From: Endozoicomonas sp965208385
GTDB lineage: Bacteria > Pseudomonadota > Gammaproteobacteria > Pseudomonadales > Endozoicomonadaceae
Assembly: GCA_965208385.1 (NCBI GenBank)
Contig: CBDBOO010000009.1
Span: 62,001-126,000 of the forward strand
Direction: 5' to 3'
DNA length: 64,000 nt
Part shown: positions 7,675 through 17,600 of the stretch, piece by piece
Layout: every line of letters begins with the position of its first letter
Numbering within the stretch: position 1 is the first letter of the stretch
Made by a program: the position numbers and the translations under genes
The notes under the pieces: model-generated
What the model was told of the DNA's origin: nothing
The model's database searches: none
The model's input: only the letters and a program-made list of their open reading frames with translations

Positions 7675-10482
7675 CTATGGCGGGGAAATTTGTTTATGTT
7701 CGGTGTCATCACATAGCAAATTCCAGCACCCTTTAATCGCCTGATCGCATATGATACAGTCTACAGTTCCATTTGCTACCAAATGATCCTCACAATACAT
7801 ACCATGCAGGCAGGGCAGAACAAGGATGTTAACCTGTTTTCTACATTTAACACACTCATCAAACATTGCACCGGGAGATAGGTCAGATTTTTTGAGAAAA
7901 ATAGAATGATTCAGGTAGTCGAGGTCTGTTTTTGGCAAGTCCGTATTTAAATCGTTCAACCTCGGAGTCTGGGAACCTACTGCATATGGCTCTATTCCGG
8001 CTGGGGTAAACTGGAAATGAACCAGCGTCAGTTTTTTTTCCATACCCGCATAAAATCCAACCACTGGCACTAATGGAACTGAAATGCCGTCGTGTAGAAA
8101 CCATTCAGGTTGTTTTTTTTCATTGATAGTAAATATCACCTTGACTTGTTTATCTTGATTAATAATTACATCCATCCCAACCAGGCTGCCTGAAAGCCAG
8201 GCCTCAGGCAATTGCAGAGAGTTTACCACGCCTCCATTTGAGTGCAGCATGCCTTGAAAGGTTCTATAAAGGTAAGTTGAGCGACAGGTATAAACATTGC
8301 CTCTTTCAGGTTGTTCACTGGCATTCAAGGCACGAGGGCTGGCGACACCAATACAGGTAGATGCACCCTGATCTTGTTGAACAACAAAAGCGAAGCTGTA
8401 ACAACCGGGAGCGGACATCTCACAGTTCAACCCACACAGTACATTGCCAGAATGTTCTCTCTTACGTGCCAGAGTCATCTTGTCATCTGTGCAGATAAAG
8501 CTCCCCCACCCTTTGGTAGGCTCAAAATGTGTCCTTTCTGAACCAGGCGAAGCCGAGGGGATATCTAATACTTCTGACGCAGCTGATGCCCCTGAGACAG
8601 CTGACACCCCTGACGTAGCTGGCTCAGAGCACAGGTATTGTTTCAGAATGATTTGTTTTTGATGTTGGGCGTAAAGGCATACACAGGCTTGTAAAGGAAA
8701 GCTCAGGTTTTCGAAAGCAACACCCAGAGGTTGGTCATTTTTAAATATTTTGAGTGTTCGGTTGGATACATCTACTTCACATTTTACGTTAACATTCTTT
8801 CCCTTCTCCCAGCCCAGCGCATCTAGCCTCTTTGCCAGTTTTTTACCATCCTGGTATAACCACCCTTGGTAGCTGCGCCACAAATACAATCCTTTATGCA
8901 TATATATATGATTTATTGGATTATTTTTATAATTCTGACTCAGCTGGAAGCCATGATGGGCAACACCGATGCATATTGAAGCGCCAAAATCAACTCTTAC
9001 CTCAAGAGTCCATTTATGAATGCCAGATCTGATTACTGGTGAAAGTAATGCACATTGATTACCCGTCGCGTCGGAATGCCTATAAATTTCATTTTTCCAT
9101 TTGATTATCTTTACCCCATTTCCTGCATCCAAAAACCCTGTCTGAACTGTAATATCACTGAGTGCTGGCATTGGGGGCAAACTGTCGGGACCGGCAGCAT
9201 TGGATGTTTCCCCGAGGACAGGGGGTTGTTCATTCTGTCTGGAAACCGGACTATCACCGGGTTCCGTATCAGAACTTTGTGTTTCCTCACCTCTGTGGTC
9301 AGGAGCCACAGTCTCTTCCGAATGTTCATCATCACAGTGATCGTCATTTGTTTCTGTGTGATGCCCGGAGTCTGGTGGTGTGTCAGCAGCTTTACGGGCA
9401 CTGCTTTTTTGTGGCCATTTCGATTTTTTCCTGGATGCCTGCCAGTTCTGTTCCTCGTGCATCCGATCCATTATGGCTCGAAGATGCTGGTTATGCGGTG
9501 TATCAAAGCCATAAGATCCTGAAGTATCCATGCTAAACAGGCGATCCAGTTCTTCAACATGGTTCAGCCCATGAACCCACCCGCGAATTCCATCATCAGC
9601 TGTTTGCCACTGATTATTTCTCCACACCAGAATTGTCTTTTTATCAGTGGCAGGATCAAATTCTTCCCGAAAAACCATTATCTCCTGCGGGTGGGTGTTT
9701 TGTTCATCTGATACCTGCCGGGTGAAATCTGGTCTGAGAATACCCGGGACTGATTTTTCCAGGCCGTAAAGTGCCATGAAGTTTCGCAGTTCCAGCTTAT
9801 TCCTGTAACACTGCTCAAAATGAAACACTATTTGAGGCGGCTTGTTTACGGGCAGGATCAGCAGCCTGAGTAGGAATACAGCCAGAGTTTGCTCCACTTT
9901 CCGAAAGGGATACCAGTAGAAAGACAGGGTATCATTGTTGCAATGAATGGCCGGAACAGCGGGAATCAGTTGATCTGAATGCCATTGCCTTTCCCTTTCC
10001 CTGTTTTCAAATACAAGCAATGGATTGTCCAGAGACAGTGTATCGTATGGGCTATAAACCGGTTGCCTGTTGTCGCTGAATACAACGTACTGGTGTTTTG
10101 TCTCAGGATCATCGGGCGAAGGGTAGATATGTAAAACGGTTCCGGGCCTGATGTCTGAAAAAGTCAGTTGATATGGGTCAGAACTGGTTATTTGACAGGG
10201 GGACTGGCCCGTACACTCCACGCCCCTGAGCAAAGGCTCTGTGAGTCGCAATGAGCAATCATCGTAGGAGCATTCATTGGGTAATGGTGCAATAAACCAC
10301 TGATGCTGCGTCGAGAAAACTGAAGAAGATTTTTTGGTTCCTGACAGAGAAATATGGCTATCCAGAAAGGTAGGCTGGCTGAACTGCCATAATGACATTT
10401 CCATACCACCAGAAAGTCCGGCTACAGAAATACGGGCAAACAGACTGCATCCGCAAAACAATACAATAATCTTGCTCAGCAT
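7675..10482 (-). CDS. secreted SPRY-SPRY-RING finger protein (candidate E3 ubiquitin ligase effector)
   Basis: The 935-residue product begins with a signal-peptide-like stretch, 'MLSKIIVLFCGCSLFARIS'. The first ~340 residues are unrecognised. Residues ~345-460 are charged and low-complexity. Two SPRY/B30.2-like domains follow at ~484-615 ('FGASICIGVAHHGFQ', 'KGLYLWRSYQGWLY') and ~685-825 ('QGASTCIGVASPRA'), each with the buried hydrophobic strands typical of the fold. The C-terminus holds a RING-type cluster: C877-x2-C880-x10-C891-x-H893-x3-C897-x2-H900-x8-C909-x2-C912. RING domains recruit ubiquitin-loaded E2 enzymes and SPRY domains bind target proteins, so the layout resembles TRIM-like E3 ligases in reversed order. 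That is inference; ligase activity is not shown. An ISL3 element ends five bases upstream of the ATG. Confidence 0.88.
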   Translation of the reverse strand: MLSKIIVLFCGCSLFARISVAGLSGGMEMSLWQFSQPTFLDSHISLSGTKKSSSVFSTQHQWFIAPLPNECSYDDCSLRLTEPLLRGVECTGQSPCQITSSDPYQLTFSDIRPGTVLHIYPSPDDPETKHQYVVFSDNRQPVYSPYDTLSLDNPLLVFENRERERQWHSDQLIPAVPAIHCNNDTLSFYWYPFRKVEQTLAVFLLRLLILPVNKPPQIVFHFEQCYRNKLELRNFMALYGLEKSVPGILRPDFTRQVSDEQNTHPQEIMVFREEFDPATDKKTILVWRNNQWQTADDGIRGWVHGLNHVEELDRLFSMDTSGSYGFDTPHNQHLRAIMDRMHEEQNWQASRKKSKWPQKSSARKAADTPPDSGHHTETNDDHCDDEHSEETVAPDHRGEETQSSDTEPGDSPVSRQNEQPPVLGETSNAAGPDSLPPMPALSDITVQTGFLDAGNGVKIIKWKNEIYRHSDATGNQCALLSPVIRSGIHKWTLEVRVDFGASICIGVAHHGFQLSQNYKNNPINHIYMHKGLYLWRSYQGWLYQDGKKLAKRLDALGWEKGKNVNVKCEVDVSNRTLKIFKNDQPLGVAFENLSFPLQACVCLYAQHQKQIILKQYLCSEPATSGVSAVSGASAASEVLDIPSASPGSERTHFEPTKGWGSFICTDDKMTLARKREHSGNVLCGLNCEMSAPGCYSFAFVVQQDQGASTCIGVASPRALNASEQPERGNVYTCRSTYLYRTFQGMLHSNGGVVNSLQLPEAWLSGSLVGMDVIINQDKQVKVIFTINEKKQPEWFLHDGISVPLVPVVGFYAGMEKKLTLVHFQFTPAGIEPYAVGSQTPRLNDLNTDLPKTDLDYLNHSIFLKKSDLSPGAMFDECVKCRKQVNILVLPCLHGMYCEDHLVANGTVDCIICDQAIKGCWNLLCDDTEHKQISPP

Positions 10483-10500
10483 TTTTTGGCTCCTCGCTGT
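10483..10500 (-). promoter_or_regulatory. ribosome-binding site built from ISL3 end
   Basis: On the minus strand the bases before the ATG at 10482 read CGAGGAGCCAAAAA. The GAGGAG Shine-Dalgarno match belongs to the terminal inverted repeat of the ISL3 element (10488 onward), so the insertion replaced the native leader but left, or created, a good ribosome-binding site. Confidence 0.55.
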
Positions 10501-11832
10501 TTGCTATGGATTTTGTGCTGATATATGACCGATAATCCCCGACCCGGAAGCTCACAGGTTTAAGTAGTCATCCATGGATGGTAATCAGATATTTATGCTC
10601 GGCCTCGGCTTGCAGGCACCTTGGAAAATAGTTGATCAGCATCTCGATACAACAAAGAAACCCAATGAGTTGGTACTCAATGTAGGTGCTGAACGCGGTA
10701 GTCTCTATCCATGCCCCAAGTGCGGTAAAGCTTCTCAGGCTCATGACTTTAAAGTGCTTACCTGGCAGCACCTGAACTTCTTTCAGCACCATTGCTATAT
10801 TAAAGCAAAAGTCCCCCGTACGCGCTGTGAGGAACACGGCATTCATCGTGTAAATGTTCCCTGGGCAAGAGAGAATAGTAAGTTCACTCTACTGTTTGAG
10901 CAGGCACTGCTAACGCTGGTGAGAGAGATGCCGGTGAAAGCCTGTGCCAAGCATGTTGGCGTGAATGACAAACGCATATGGCGAGTGATTAAACATTATG
11001 TCAAACAATCTCTTATGGTAATGGATCTATCAGAATTGAGTGCTATTGGGCTGGATGAAACAGCTTCAAAACGCGGTCACAACTACGTCACAGTGTTCAT
11101 CGACATGAACCGGAATGACAAACCGGTAGTGTTCGCAACACCCGGCAAAGGTAAGGAAACCGTTAAGAATTTCAGAACCTTCCTCGAAGAGCATGGCGGG
11201 CAGGCAAGCAATGTGATGGAAGTGGTCTGTGACATGTCTCCAGCGTTTCTGTCAGCGACGAAAGAAGAGTTCCCAGAGGCCAATGTAACCGTTGACTGGT
11301 TTCACGTTGTTCCGCTATTCACTAAGGCTGTGGACGATGTTCGTAAAGCTGAGCGGAAGTTGAAAGACCATCCTAAAAGCCTACGCTGGGCAGTGTTGAA
11401 GAAAGCAGATGGCCCTCTCACTAAAAAGCAGATTGAAGCTCTTGTGGAGCTTGAGGCGAGCGACTTGAAGACTGGTATCGCCTGGAAGATCAAAGAGAAA
11501 CTCCGCTGGATCAGAAAGGCAGAAACACCAAGAGCAGCACGATGGAGACTGACTCACTTTATAAAGTATGCGAAAGAAGCACTGGGCGACTGCGATATTC
11601 TAGAGCCTATTCGCAAAGCACTCAGCACAGTAGAAAGTCACGCAGATCGGATATTACAACGCTGGACGTCAACCTATACCAATGCTCGTATGGAGGGGCT
11701 AAACAGCCTGTTTCAAGCGGCAAGAAGTCGCGCCAGAGGTTATCGAAATACAGACACGTTTTTGATGATGATATTTATGATTGCCAGCCCTGTGGCAGAT
11801 ATTCTTAAATCCATATGAAACGGCGAAGAGCC
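10488..11832 (+). mobile_element. ISL3 family element (type 1)
   Basis: Imperfect inverted ends match: GGCTCCTCGCTGTTTGCTAT at 10488 and, reverse-complemented from 11832, GGCTCTTCGCCGTTTCATAT. The element is 1345 bp with one transposase gene. The 8-bp flanks (CATTTTTT and TGAAAAAG) do not match, so either the target duplication decayed or a rearrangement occurred. Confidence 0.85.
10574..11818 (+). CDS. ISL3 family transposase
   Basis: The 414-residue product has the full ISL3 layout: an N-terminal zinc-finger region 'YPCPKCGKASQAHDF', a following Cys-His motif 'RTRCEEHGIHRVNVPW', a helix-turn-helix region, then the DDE_Tnp_ISL3 catalytic domain ('AIGLDETASKRGHNYVTV', 'VVCDMSPAFLSA', 'NARMEGLNSLFQAARSRARG'). 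Asp in 'GLDE', Asp in 'VCDMS' and Glu in 'RMEGLN' are the likely acidic triad. Length is normal and there is no frameshift. It is distinct from, though homologous to, the four ISL3 copies later in the window. Confidence 0.93.
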   Translation: MDGNQIFMLGLGLQAPWKIVDQHLDTTKKPNELVLNVGAERGSLYPCPKCGKASQAHDFKVLTWQHLNFFQHHCYIKAKVPRTRCEEHGIHRVNVPWARENSKFTLLFEQALLTLVREMPVKACAKHVGVNDKRIWRVIKHYVKQSLMVMDLSELSAIGLDETASKRGHNYVTVFIDMNRNDKPVVFATPGKGKETVKNFRTFLEEHGGQASNVMEVVCDMSPAFLSATKEEFPEANVTVDWFHVVPLFTKAVDDVRKAERKLKDHPKSLRWAVLKKADGPLTKKQIEALVELEASDLKTGIAWKIKEKLRWIRKAETPRAARWRLTHFIKYAKEALGDCDILEPIRKALSTVESHADRILQRWTSTYTNARMEGLNSLFQAARSRARGYRNTDTFLMMIFMIASPVADILKSI

Positions 11833-12083
11833 TGAAAAAGCAGGTATTTTATATGACTCTGGTCGTTGGTCAACTGGTGCGTAAGCCCTGTGCTGCTTCC
11901 TCCTGTATTAATGACGCCGTGGTTGATTTCTTCAGTCAGTTCGAAACCTGCTTTTGGTACAGATTTTAACGGGATCATTTTCAGTCAAGGAGAAAAAAGG
12001 CTACTAATTTCATCAGGTCTGTATGCATTCAGTTAATTTTTCTTGATTACACGGACAGAGGCACTTTCTTCATCGTTACTCTA
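11833..12083. other. intergenic, no gene seen
   Basis: These 250 bases between ISL3 and the first IS630 contain no convincing reading frame or hairpin. They may be former leader or neighbour DNA of the SPRY-RING gene. Confidence 0.5.
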
Positions 12084-13183
12084 TACCCAAGCGAATTCAA
12101 GATGCAGATTTTAACATCTCAAAATTGTCGTTAATTCTGCTATTCAATGAACCACTAATTCCAGGCAAAGTTTCATCCAGGAAATGATTGATTTTTTGTC
12201 GAAACTCCTTCGCTGTGGAGAAGTATTTATTATCCCGGGCATATTCATTCATGACCTTCCATAATCGCTCAATTGGGTTCAAATTTGGACTGTAAGGCGG
12301 GAGGTGATGGAGCTTTATTAGCAGCTTTTCGGCTGCCTCGACCACCTCCTTTGAGCGATGATAGCCCGCACCATCAAGCACCATATGAATGACATTTTTT
12401 GATGCATAAGAACTCCGAACTTTTTCGAAAAACTCGATAATGGCTTCACCATTGACAGTTTTGAATTGATCGAAAGTAGCCGCTGACAAATTGCCCAGTT
12501 CAATAGCGCCAACAATATTCAGACGAGTGCGGCTTCCAGTCGTATTGATGACTTTATCAACCCCTTTTCGAATCCACCCTGAGGTGATTTTGGTGGCCTG
12601 TGTTGGATGAACCGCATCCATGAAAAGCAAGACCTCATCCTCTGGTAATGAAGCCTTCAGGGCTTCATAGTGTTCGACAAACTCAGTTTGTTTATCGGCA
12701 TCGAACTTGTGGGGAACTCCTTTTGGTTTTTTGTAGGTGAAGTCTTGTTGATGAAGCCATTTGTTCAGGCCAGACACAGTGTATTTAACGTCCCAGCGTT
12801 CAGAAATATAAGCGACAATCTGGTGGGTATGAGCATAAGTATGCTCAGAGATGTGTTCGATTAATTGCTGAGTTTGCTCATCATTCAGGTGGCTTTCGCT
12901 GCCGCCATTTTCAGGCTTTAGTTTATCCTTTTTGAGATAATCATCCAGATGACGGCTTATAGTAAATTCACTTTTTCTTAAAGCCTGAGCAATCGATGAA
13001 ACAGACCAACCTTCCGAGCTCAGCAATACTGCCTTAATGCGATCACACTCTCGGGCATCACGCGTCTTTTTATGGCGTGATTCCAAGGCTGTCTTCTGAT
13101 CGGGTGTGAGGGTGATCTTTGGCATGACGGTACAGTGAAGAAAAAATGATTTGAAATCAAGTACCTTCAATGGTCACGGGTAT
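12084..13183 (-). mobile_element. IS630 family element 1
   Basis: The ends read TATACCCAAGCG (from 12083) and, on the other strand, TATACCCGTGACC (from about 13184), each beginning at a TA dinucleotide, the IS630 target. One complete transposase gene lies inside. Confidence 0.75.
12097..13125 (-). CDS. IS630 family transposase
   Basis: The product from Met 13125 ('MPKITLTPDQKTALESRHK') is about 342 residues; a longer start at 13170 would begin almost inside the terminal repeat, so I prefer the inner one. It has an N-terminal helix-turn-helix ('WSVSSIAQALRKSEFTISRH'), a winged-helix linker, then the DDE_3 domain with Asp in 'LLFMDAVHPTQ', Asp in 'HMVLDGAGYHRS' and Glu in 'SPNLNPIERLWKVMNE'. 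All three catalytic acids are present and the gene is uninterrupted, so the element may be active. Confidence 0.92.
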   Translation of the reverse strand: MPKITLTPDQKTALESRHKKTRDARECDRIKAVLLSSEGWSVSSIAQALRKSEFTISRHLDDYLKKDKLKPENGGSESHLNDEQTQQLIEHISEHTYAHTHQIVAYISERWDVKYTVSGLNKWLHQQDFTYKKPKGVPHKFDADKQTEFVEHYEALKASLPEDEVLLFMDAVHPTQATKITSGWIRKGVDKVINTTGSRTRLNIVGAIELGNLSAATFDQFKTVNGEAIIEFFEKVRSSYASKNVIHMVLDGAGYHRSKEVVEAAEKLLIKLHHLPPYSPNLNPIERLWKVMNEYARDNKYFSTAKEFRQKINHFLDETLPGISGSLNSRINDNFEMLKSAS

Positions 13184-13301
13184 ATAATTCAATTACTTTC
13201 GGAAATAGCTGCAAAAAAAGAGAACTGATTTCAGGAAAAACACGACCATTCAGTTCGATAAACTTCTGGCAAAAGGGAATTATACCATTTCCGTTTTCTA
13301 A

Positions 13302-13856
13302 CTACGATAATACAGCCCATTCACGGGAGCATAGGCTGGTTACCCGACCAGCCTCAGAAACAAGCTTGTTCCAACCACAACAACATGCATTTACAATGTC
13401 ATCATAATTTTTAAAAGATCGGTTGGATAAATCATGCTCCCGAAGCCACTCCCAAATTTCTTCTGCACTATTTAGTTCCGGTGCATAAGGCGGTAAAGGA
13501 ATCAATGTCAGGTTATCAAAAGTAGGCAAGTCTTTAGAATGATGATATCCCGCATTATCAATTATTACGGCAGCATGCCGTCCTTTATTGGTTAGCTTTG
13601 AGATTTCAGACAAATGTAGCGTCATCATTTCTGTATTGATCGTTGGGAGCACTAAAGCAGTTCCAATATCCCTTTCGGGGCAGACAGCAGCAAATACATA
13701 AGCATATGTAAATTGTCTCTGCCGAATTATTCCGGGTCTACTTCCTTTAATAGCCCAAATCCTACTGACCGTGTTTTGTTGACCAAAACGACCTTCATCT
13801 TGAAACCAAACGTCAACATCTTTTAGGTTTACTTTATCTGGAAGCCTTTGCTGCAC
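13302..13856 (-). CDS. IS630 transposase, catalytic part (orfB)
   Basis: The frame encodes the DDE_3 catalytic domain: Asp in 'DVWFQDEGRFGQQ', Asp in 'AAVIIDNAGYHHSK' and Glu in 'PYAPELNSAEEIWEWLRE'. It has no good ribosome-binding site and overlaps the upstream frame, so it is probably made as a fusion by -1 frameshifting on the A7 run (complement of T7 at 13870-13876). In the shifted frame the sequence continues 'EAFKKNFRTEVQQRLPDK'. Confidence 0.82.
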   Translation of the reverse strand: MQQRLPDKVNLKDVDVWFQDEGRFGQQNTVSRIWAIKGSRPGIIRQRQFTYAYVFAAVCPERDIGTALVLPTINTEMMTLHLSEISKLTNKGRHAAVIIDNAGYHHSKDLPTFDNLTLIPLPPYAPELNSAEEIWEWLREHDLSNRSFKNYDDIVNACCCGWNKLVSEAGRVTSLCSREWAVLS

Positions 13857-14371
13857 CTCTGTTCTGAAGTTTTTTTAAATGCTTCTTGCACTTCTAAATC
13901 CTGCTTTGGATGGTGTGTGCGACCAGATATCCACGAAAGACCGACTTTATGGAGTAACTTGTAAACAGTAGAATTAACGCACTCAGTTCCGAAATCTTTT
14001 TTTAATACGTCTTTAACATCGCGACCAACGATTCTTCCACCTTCACGTTTCTCTTGAAGATCAAGAACTGTATTTTTAAAATCCTTTTCCTGTTCATTAT
14101 TGAGTGTATTTTTTCTACCTCGTCCACCTTGATCCTTGAGGGCTTCAGCACCTCCTTGTTTATAGCGCTGCAACCAATCAAACACAGATCGAGGGTTAAC
14201 CTTTAAAAGGTTTGCCACCTCTTTTTCTGATAAACCTTTTTGAATGAATGCCAGACCAAGCAATCTAATGCATTCTTTGTTATCTGATGCATGACGAGCT
14301 TTATCTTGAAAATCTTCGTCATGAAAGCCATTTGGAAGTTCAGGAGTACGAGACATTTGGTAAAAACACAC
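13829..14371 (-). CDS. IS630 transposase, DNA-binding part (orfA)
   Basis: The 180-residue product has helix-turn-helix segments ('GLSEKEVANLLKVNPRSVFD') and an HTH_33/winged-helix part ending 'HKVGLSWISGRTHHPKQD'. It loses the family reading frame at 'QEAFKK' and ends 18 residues later in unrelated sequence. The A7 run at that spot (13870-13876, minus strand) is a plausible slippery site joining it to the downstream frame. Whether this is programmed or a mutation cannot be decided from one copy. Confidence 0.82.
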   Translation of the reverse strand: MCFYQMSRTPELPNGFHDEDFQDKARHASDNKECIRLLGLAFIQKGLSEKEVANLLKVNPRSVFDWLQRYKQGGAEALKDQGGRGRKNTLNNEQEKDFKNTVLDLQEKREGGRIVGRDVKDVLKKDFGTECVNSTVYKLLHKVGLSWISGRTHHPKQDLEVQEAFKKTSEQRCSKGFQIK

Positions 14372-14616
14372 AAGAAAACCTACTTACAGGATAGTTCTGG
14401 ACAGGCTGATTGTGGGATTGTGTGTGTTTTTTTTCCGTATTTAAAAAATGAAATTGGTATTACAGAGCTATCCCTGCGGATGTATGAAATACGGAAGTTA
14501 TGTCGGGATTATTCCTAAGTAGTGGATGATGAACTAGATTGAATTATATCGTACCGCAGAAGATCTGAATTTCTTTCAGGTGCAAAACAAGTCAGCTTGA
14601 ACTTAACGGCAGAGAA

Positions 14617-17600
14617 ATGGATTCTTCCCGACCAGGCTCCGATAGCGCCATCTCTTTGACTCATGCCGGGCCCCCTAGCCCCGATATTAAGGTTACAGGT
14701 GACCACGAATCAGTAAAATCCAGGGAAAAGGACTCTTCATCTCCATCTCCACCTCCATCTCCTGCCCTGCCCACCCGAAAAATCACTCAACAGGCTGCCA
14801 GCCCCAAACATATCGCTCATCAATCCTACTATATTGAAAGCCCGGAAGAACTTAGTGCTCTTTTGCAACATACCGGGAAAAATGCTGGCTCAGAATACCT
14901 TGCCTATATCAGTCACCCGCGTGATCTTGAAAATGAGGACCTTTTACAGCGAACAGTGATCGACCCTGCAACCGGTCAGATTATCCATCCATCAGGACGT
15001 TTGGTATCCGATGAGCCCATTATACTGGTTGTCGACTATCGCACCATGAGTGCAGGAGCAGCAGCTGAGTTTAACGGCATATACGATAAGACGGGCATGC
15101 TGGGCGAGCACAAACTGGGTAAAAATCTGAAGGTTATCTCTCTGGTTTCGCGAGGTATGTTTTCAGGGGAGCCTGGCCAGACAAACAGTCCCTCTCAAGA
15201 TTTTACCCGTCGTATTCGCTTGTCCAGCATCAAAAGTTTTGAAGTCTCACCGACTGCAACGGACGAAGTATCGACTCTCGGAAATCTACAAAAACGCACC
15301 GTTGACTTCACGGGTGTCAGTGATTGGCGCAATGCCCTGCTTGGTGCTCCAGATCTGGATGGAAACCGCAAAATTATATTCAGACATGGTCCTCTCCATC
15401 AACTGGGCTCGGTTCGAGAGGTGATTCTGAAAAACCCACCCGTCGATGATCCTGCCTTTGACTTAAGGCTCAGTGAATTACAACGAACCAGACGACTGGA
15501 GATTAACGGTGTTACTCTTGAGATTCCAGAAGATCTTATCTTCAGAAAAGAGGCCTCAACACCCGGGGAAATAACAGAGCTTAAAGCGGCTCTGGATTGG
15601 CAGCCAGAAGACAGACCAGTAAACGCAGCGTTGATTAATCTTCAGAATATTCAACAACTGCTTGAGAATAAAGCTCTGGATGAGACAGGCCAACCAGCCG
15701 ACGTCCAGCCGCTGGCTGAAATGCTAAAAAATAAATCAGGTCTGCGAGTCACATCCCCTCTCTCAAGACAGCAATGGCTGCACCTGCTGCAATGCCTGGT
15801 AAATTTGAAGCCAGCAAAACCAATTAACATTTGGGTGGACTGTCCACAGGAACAGCCACTGGAATTTCAGTCGGATGCAGGCAACCCGGAGCCAAACCTC
15901 ATATCAACTGAGTCAATCAGCGTAATTAAAATCAGAGATCCTGATATAGATCCGGCCTTTCTGGGTAAAAAACCTGATGACCTAACCATTGATATTACGG
16001 CGGGGATGGATATCTATGATCTGACAGCCAGCGTCAGCATGATATCCCGTCAGAAAAGCCAGTTCTCCATCACCGATAGTGACTTTATCAAGGCGCTTGG
16101 TGAGGGGAAGACTGTTTTTCTCCGTGGACTTGAACACAACCCCGTCTTGTGCCGACAAATTGAGACATTACTGGAATCACCTCCCTCCCTAACCCTCTTC
16201 GGTCGAAGATTCAATTTCCCCAAAGCCAGCATTCACCTGATAGTATCCACCGACTCCAGAATGGACAGTCACGGTTTGTGGTCAGGCCTTATCAGTGAAG
16301 CCAGAGAAGAAGAGTATGAAAGCCTGCTGAAAAGTTACTGTGAAAAAAACCAATTCAATATTGAACCTGAAAACCTGCTTAATCTGAGAGCAATCATGCA
16401 GGCAATGACTCGTCTTCCGGACAGCAGGAATTATCCTTCCCCTGCCCCGATATTGACACCCACACTGCTGAAGCGGATCTATATTCAGGCCCAATCAGAA
16501 GCCATGATGGATAGTAATACAGCGGATATACAGAGCCATCACTGGCAGAAAGCCATTCAATCCGTACTACTGAAAGCATACCGGAATGCCCCTCAGACTC
16601 ACGCCTGGTTAAAAGTAGTGACCCGGCTCAACTTCCCTGATCAACGACTGGATAACGCTCTATGGGTCGACAAGACAGCTCTTGATGAACTCAGCCGGTC
16701 ATTTTCAGATTTAAACCAGCAGGTTGTCCGCCAGAACTTCTGGTTATTTGCAAATACTCTGGGACCTGGCTGGTTCGCCCATGAAACGATATCCGAATCC
16801 ACAGAGTATTCGGAGCGACTGTTGAATATGCTCCATGGTTTGTTGGCAAACTTTGCCCCTTGTCAGGCTACCGTGGATGTTGCTCCTATTTCTATCCCGG
16901 CAATTCGCCACAAACGGATTGAGAAACGAATTCGGGAAGCGGCCATTGCCCATGGAGGACAAGCACAGGGGTGTCTGAAAGATCTACCCGTTCTGGCAGC
17001 CAGAATATCAGATATCCTTGGTCAGGCTCCTGATCAGAAGAAACAGACTGAAGCAGAAGACTTTCTCAATCAGTGGTTCGGCTCGCACACCCCCGCCGTG
17101 GTTTCAGCCATCGTTACAAACAAGCCAGACTGGCAAACCTGGTATGCCCGACGACTTAACCGGCTTAAAGAGCGTATCAAGAACAATCCGGTGATCTTTC
17201 TACAGGGGGATACGGGTACTGGAAAGAGTTTTGCTGCCGAAACAGCGGCCAATGCATTGGGATCTGCCGTATTCAGAATGACCTGTGCGCCAAACGCACA
17301 CATGAGCAACCTGTTCGGCCAACAGGTTCTATCAACAACCGATCAGGATGAGTACAGCCAGCACGTGCCGGGCATCATTGAACAATGGGCCCAGTGTCGC
17401 CCTTCAGATGATGATTATGTAACACTGGTGATTGATGAAGCCAATTTGATGGAGCCGGGTAGCCTGGATATATTCGCTGGCCTGGACCGGAGCCCTCCAA
17501 CCATCAGCTGTAATGGCAACACCATTAGAGTGACAACAAAACATCGGGTTATTCTGACAGGTAACCGTGATAGTGAGCCAGGCAGAAACCGACATCGTTT

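Larger units (their letters stand above)
13283..14460 (-). mobile_element. IS630 family element 2 (two-frame type)
   Basis: The ends read TATACCATTTCCGTTTTC at 13281 and, on the opposite strand, TAATACCAATTTCATTTT from about 14462, with TA at each outer border. The element is about 1178 bp and holds two overlapping transposase frames. The left terminal sequence closely matches the ends of the ~155-bp MITE at 50865-51019. Confidence 0.75.

Noticed and set aside
9055..9536. Plus-strand frames of 124-155 residues within the SPRY-RING gene
   Set aside because: They lie opposite a low-complexity coding segment, have no ribosome-binding site and look like shadows.
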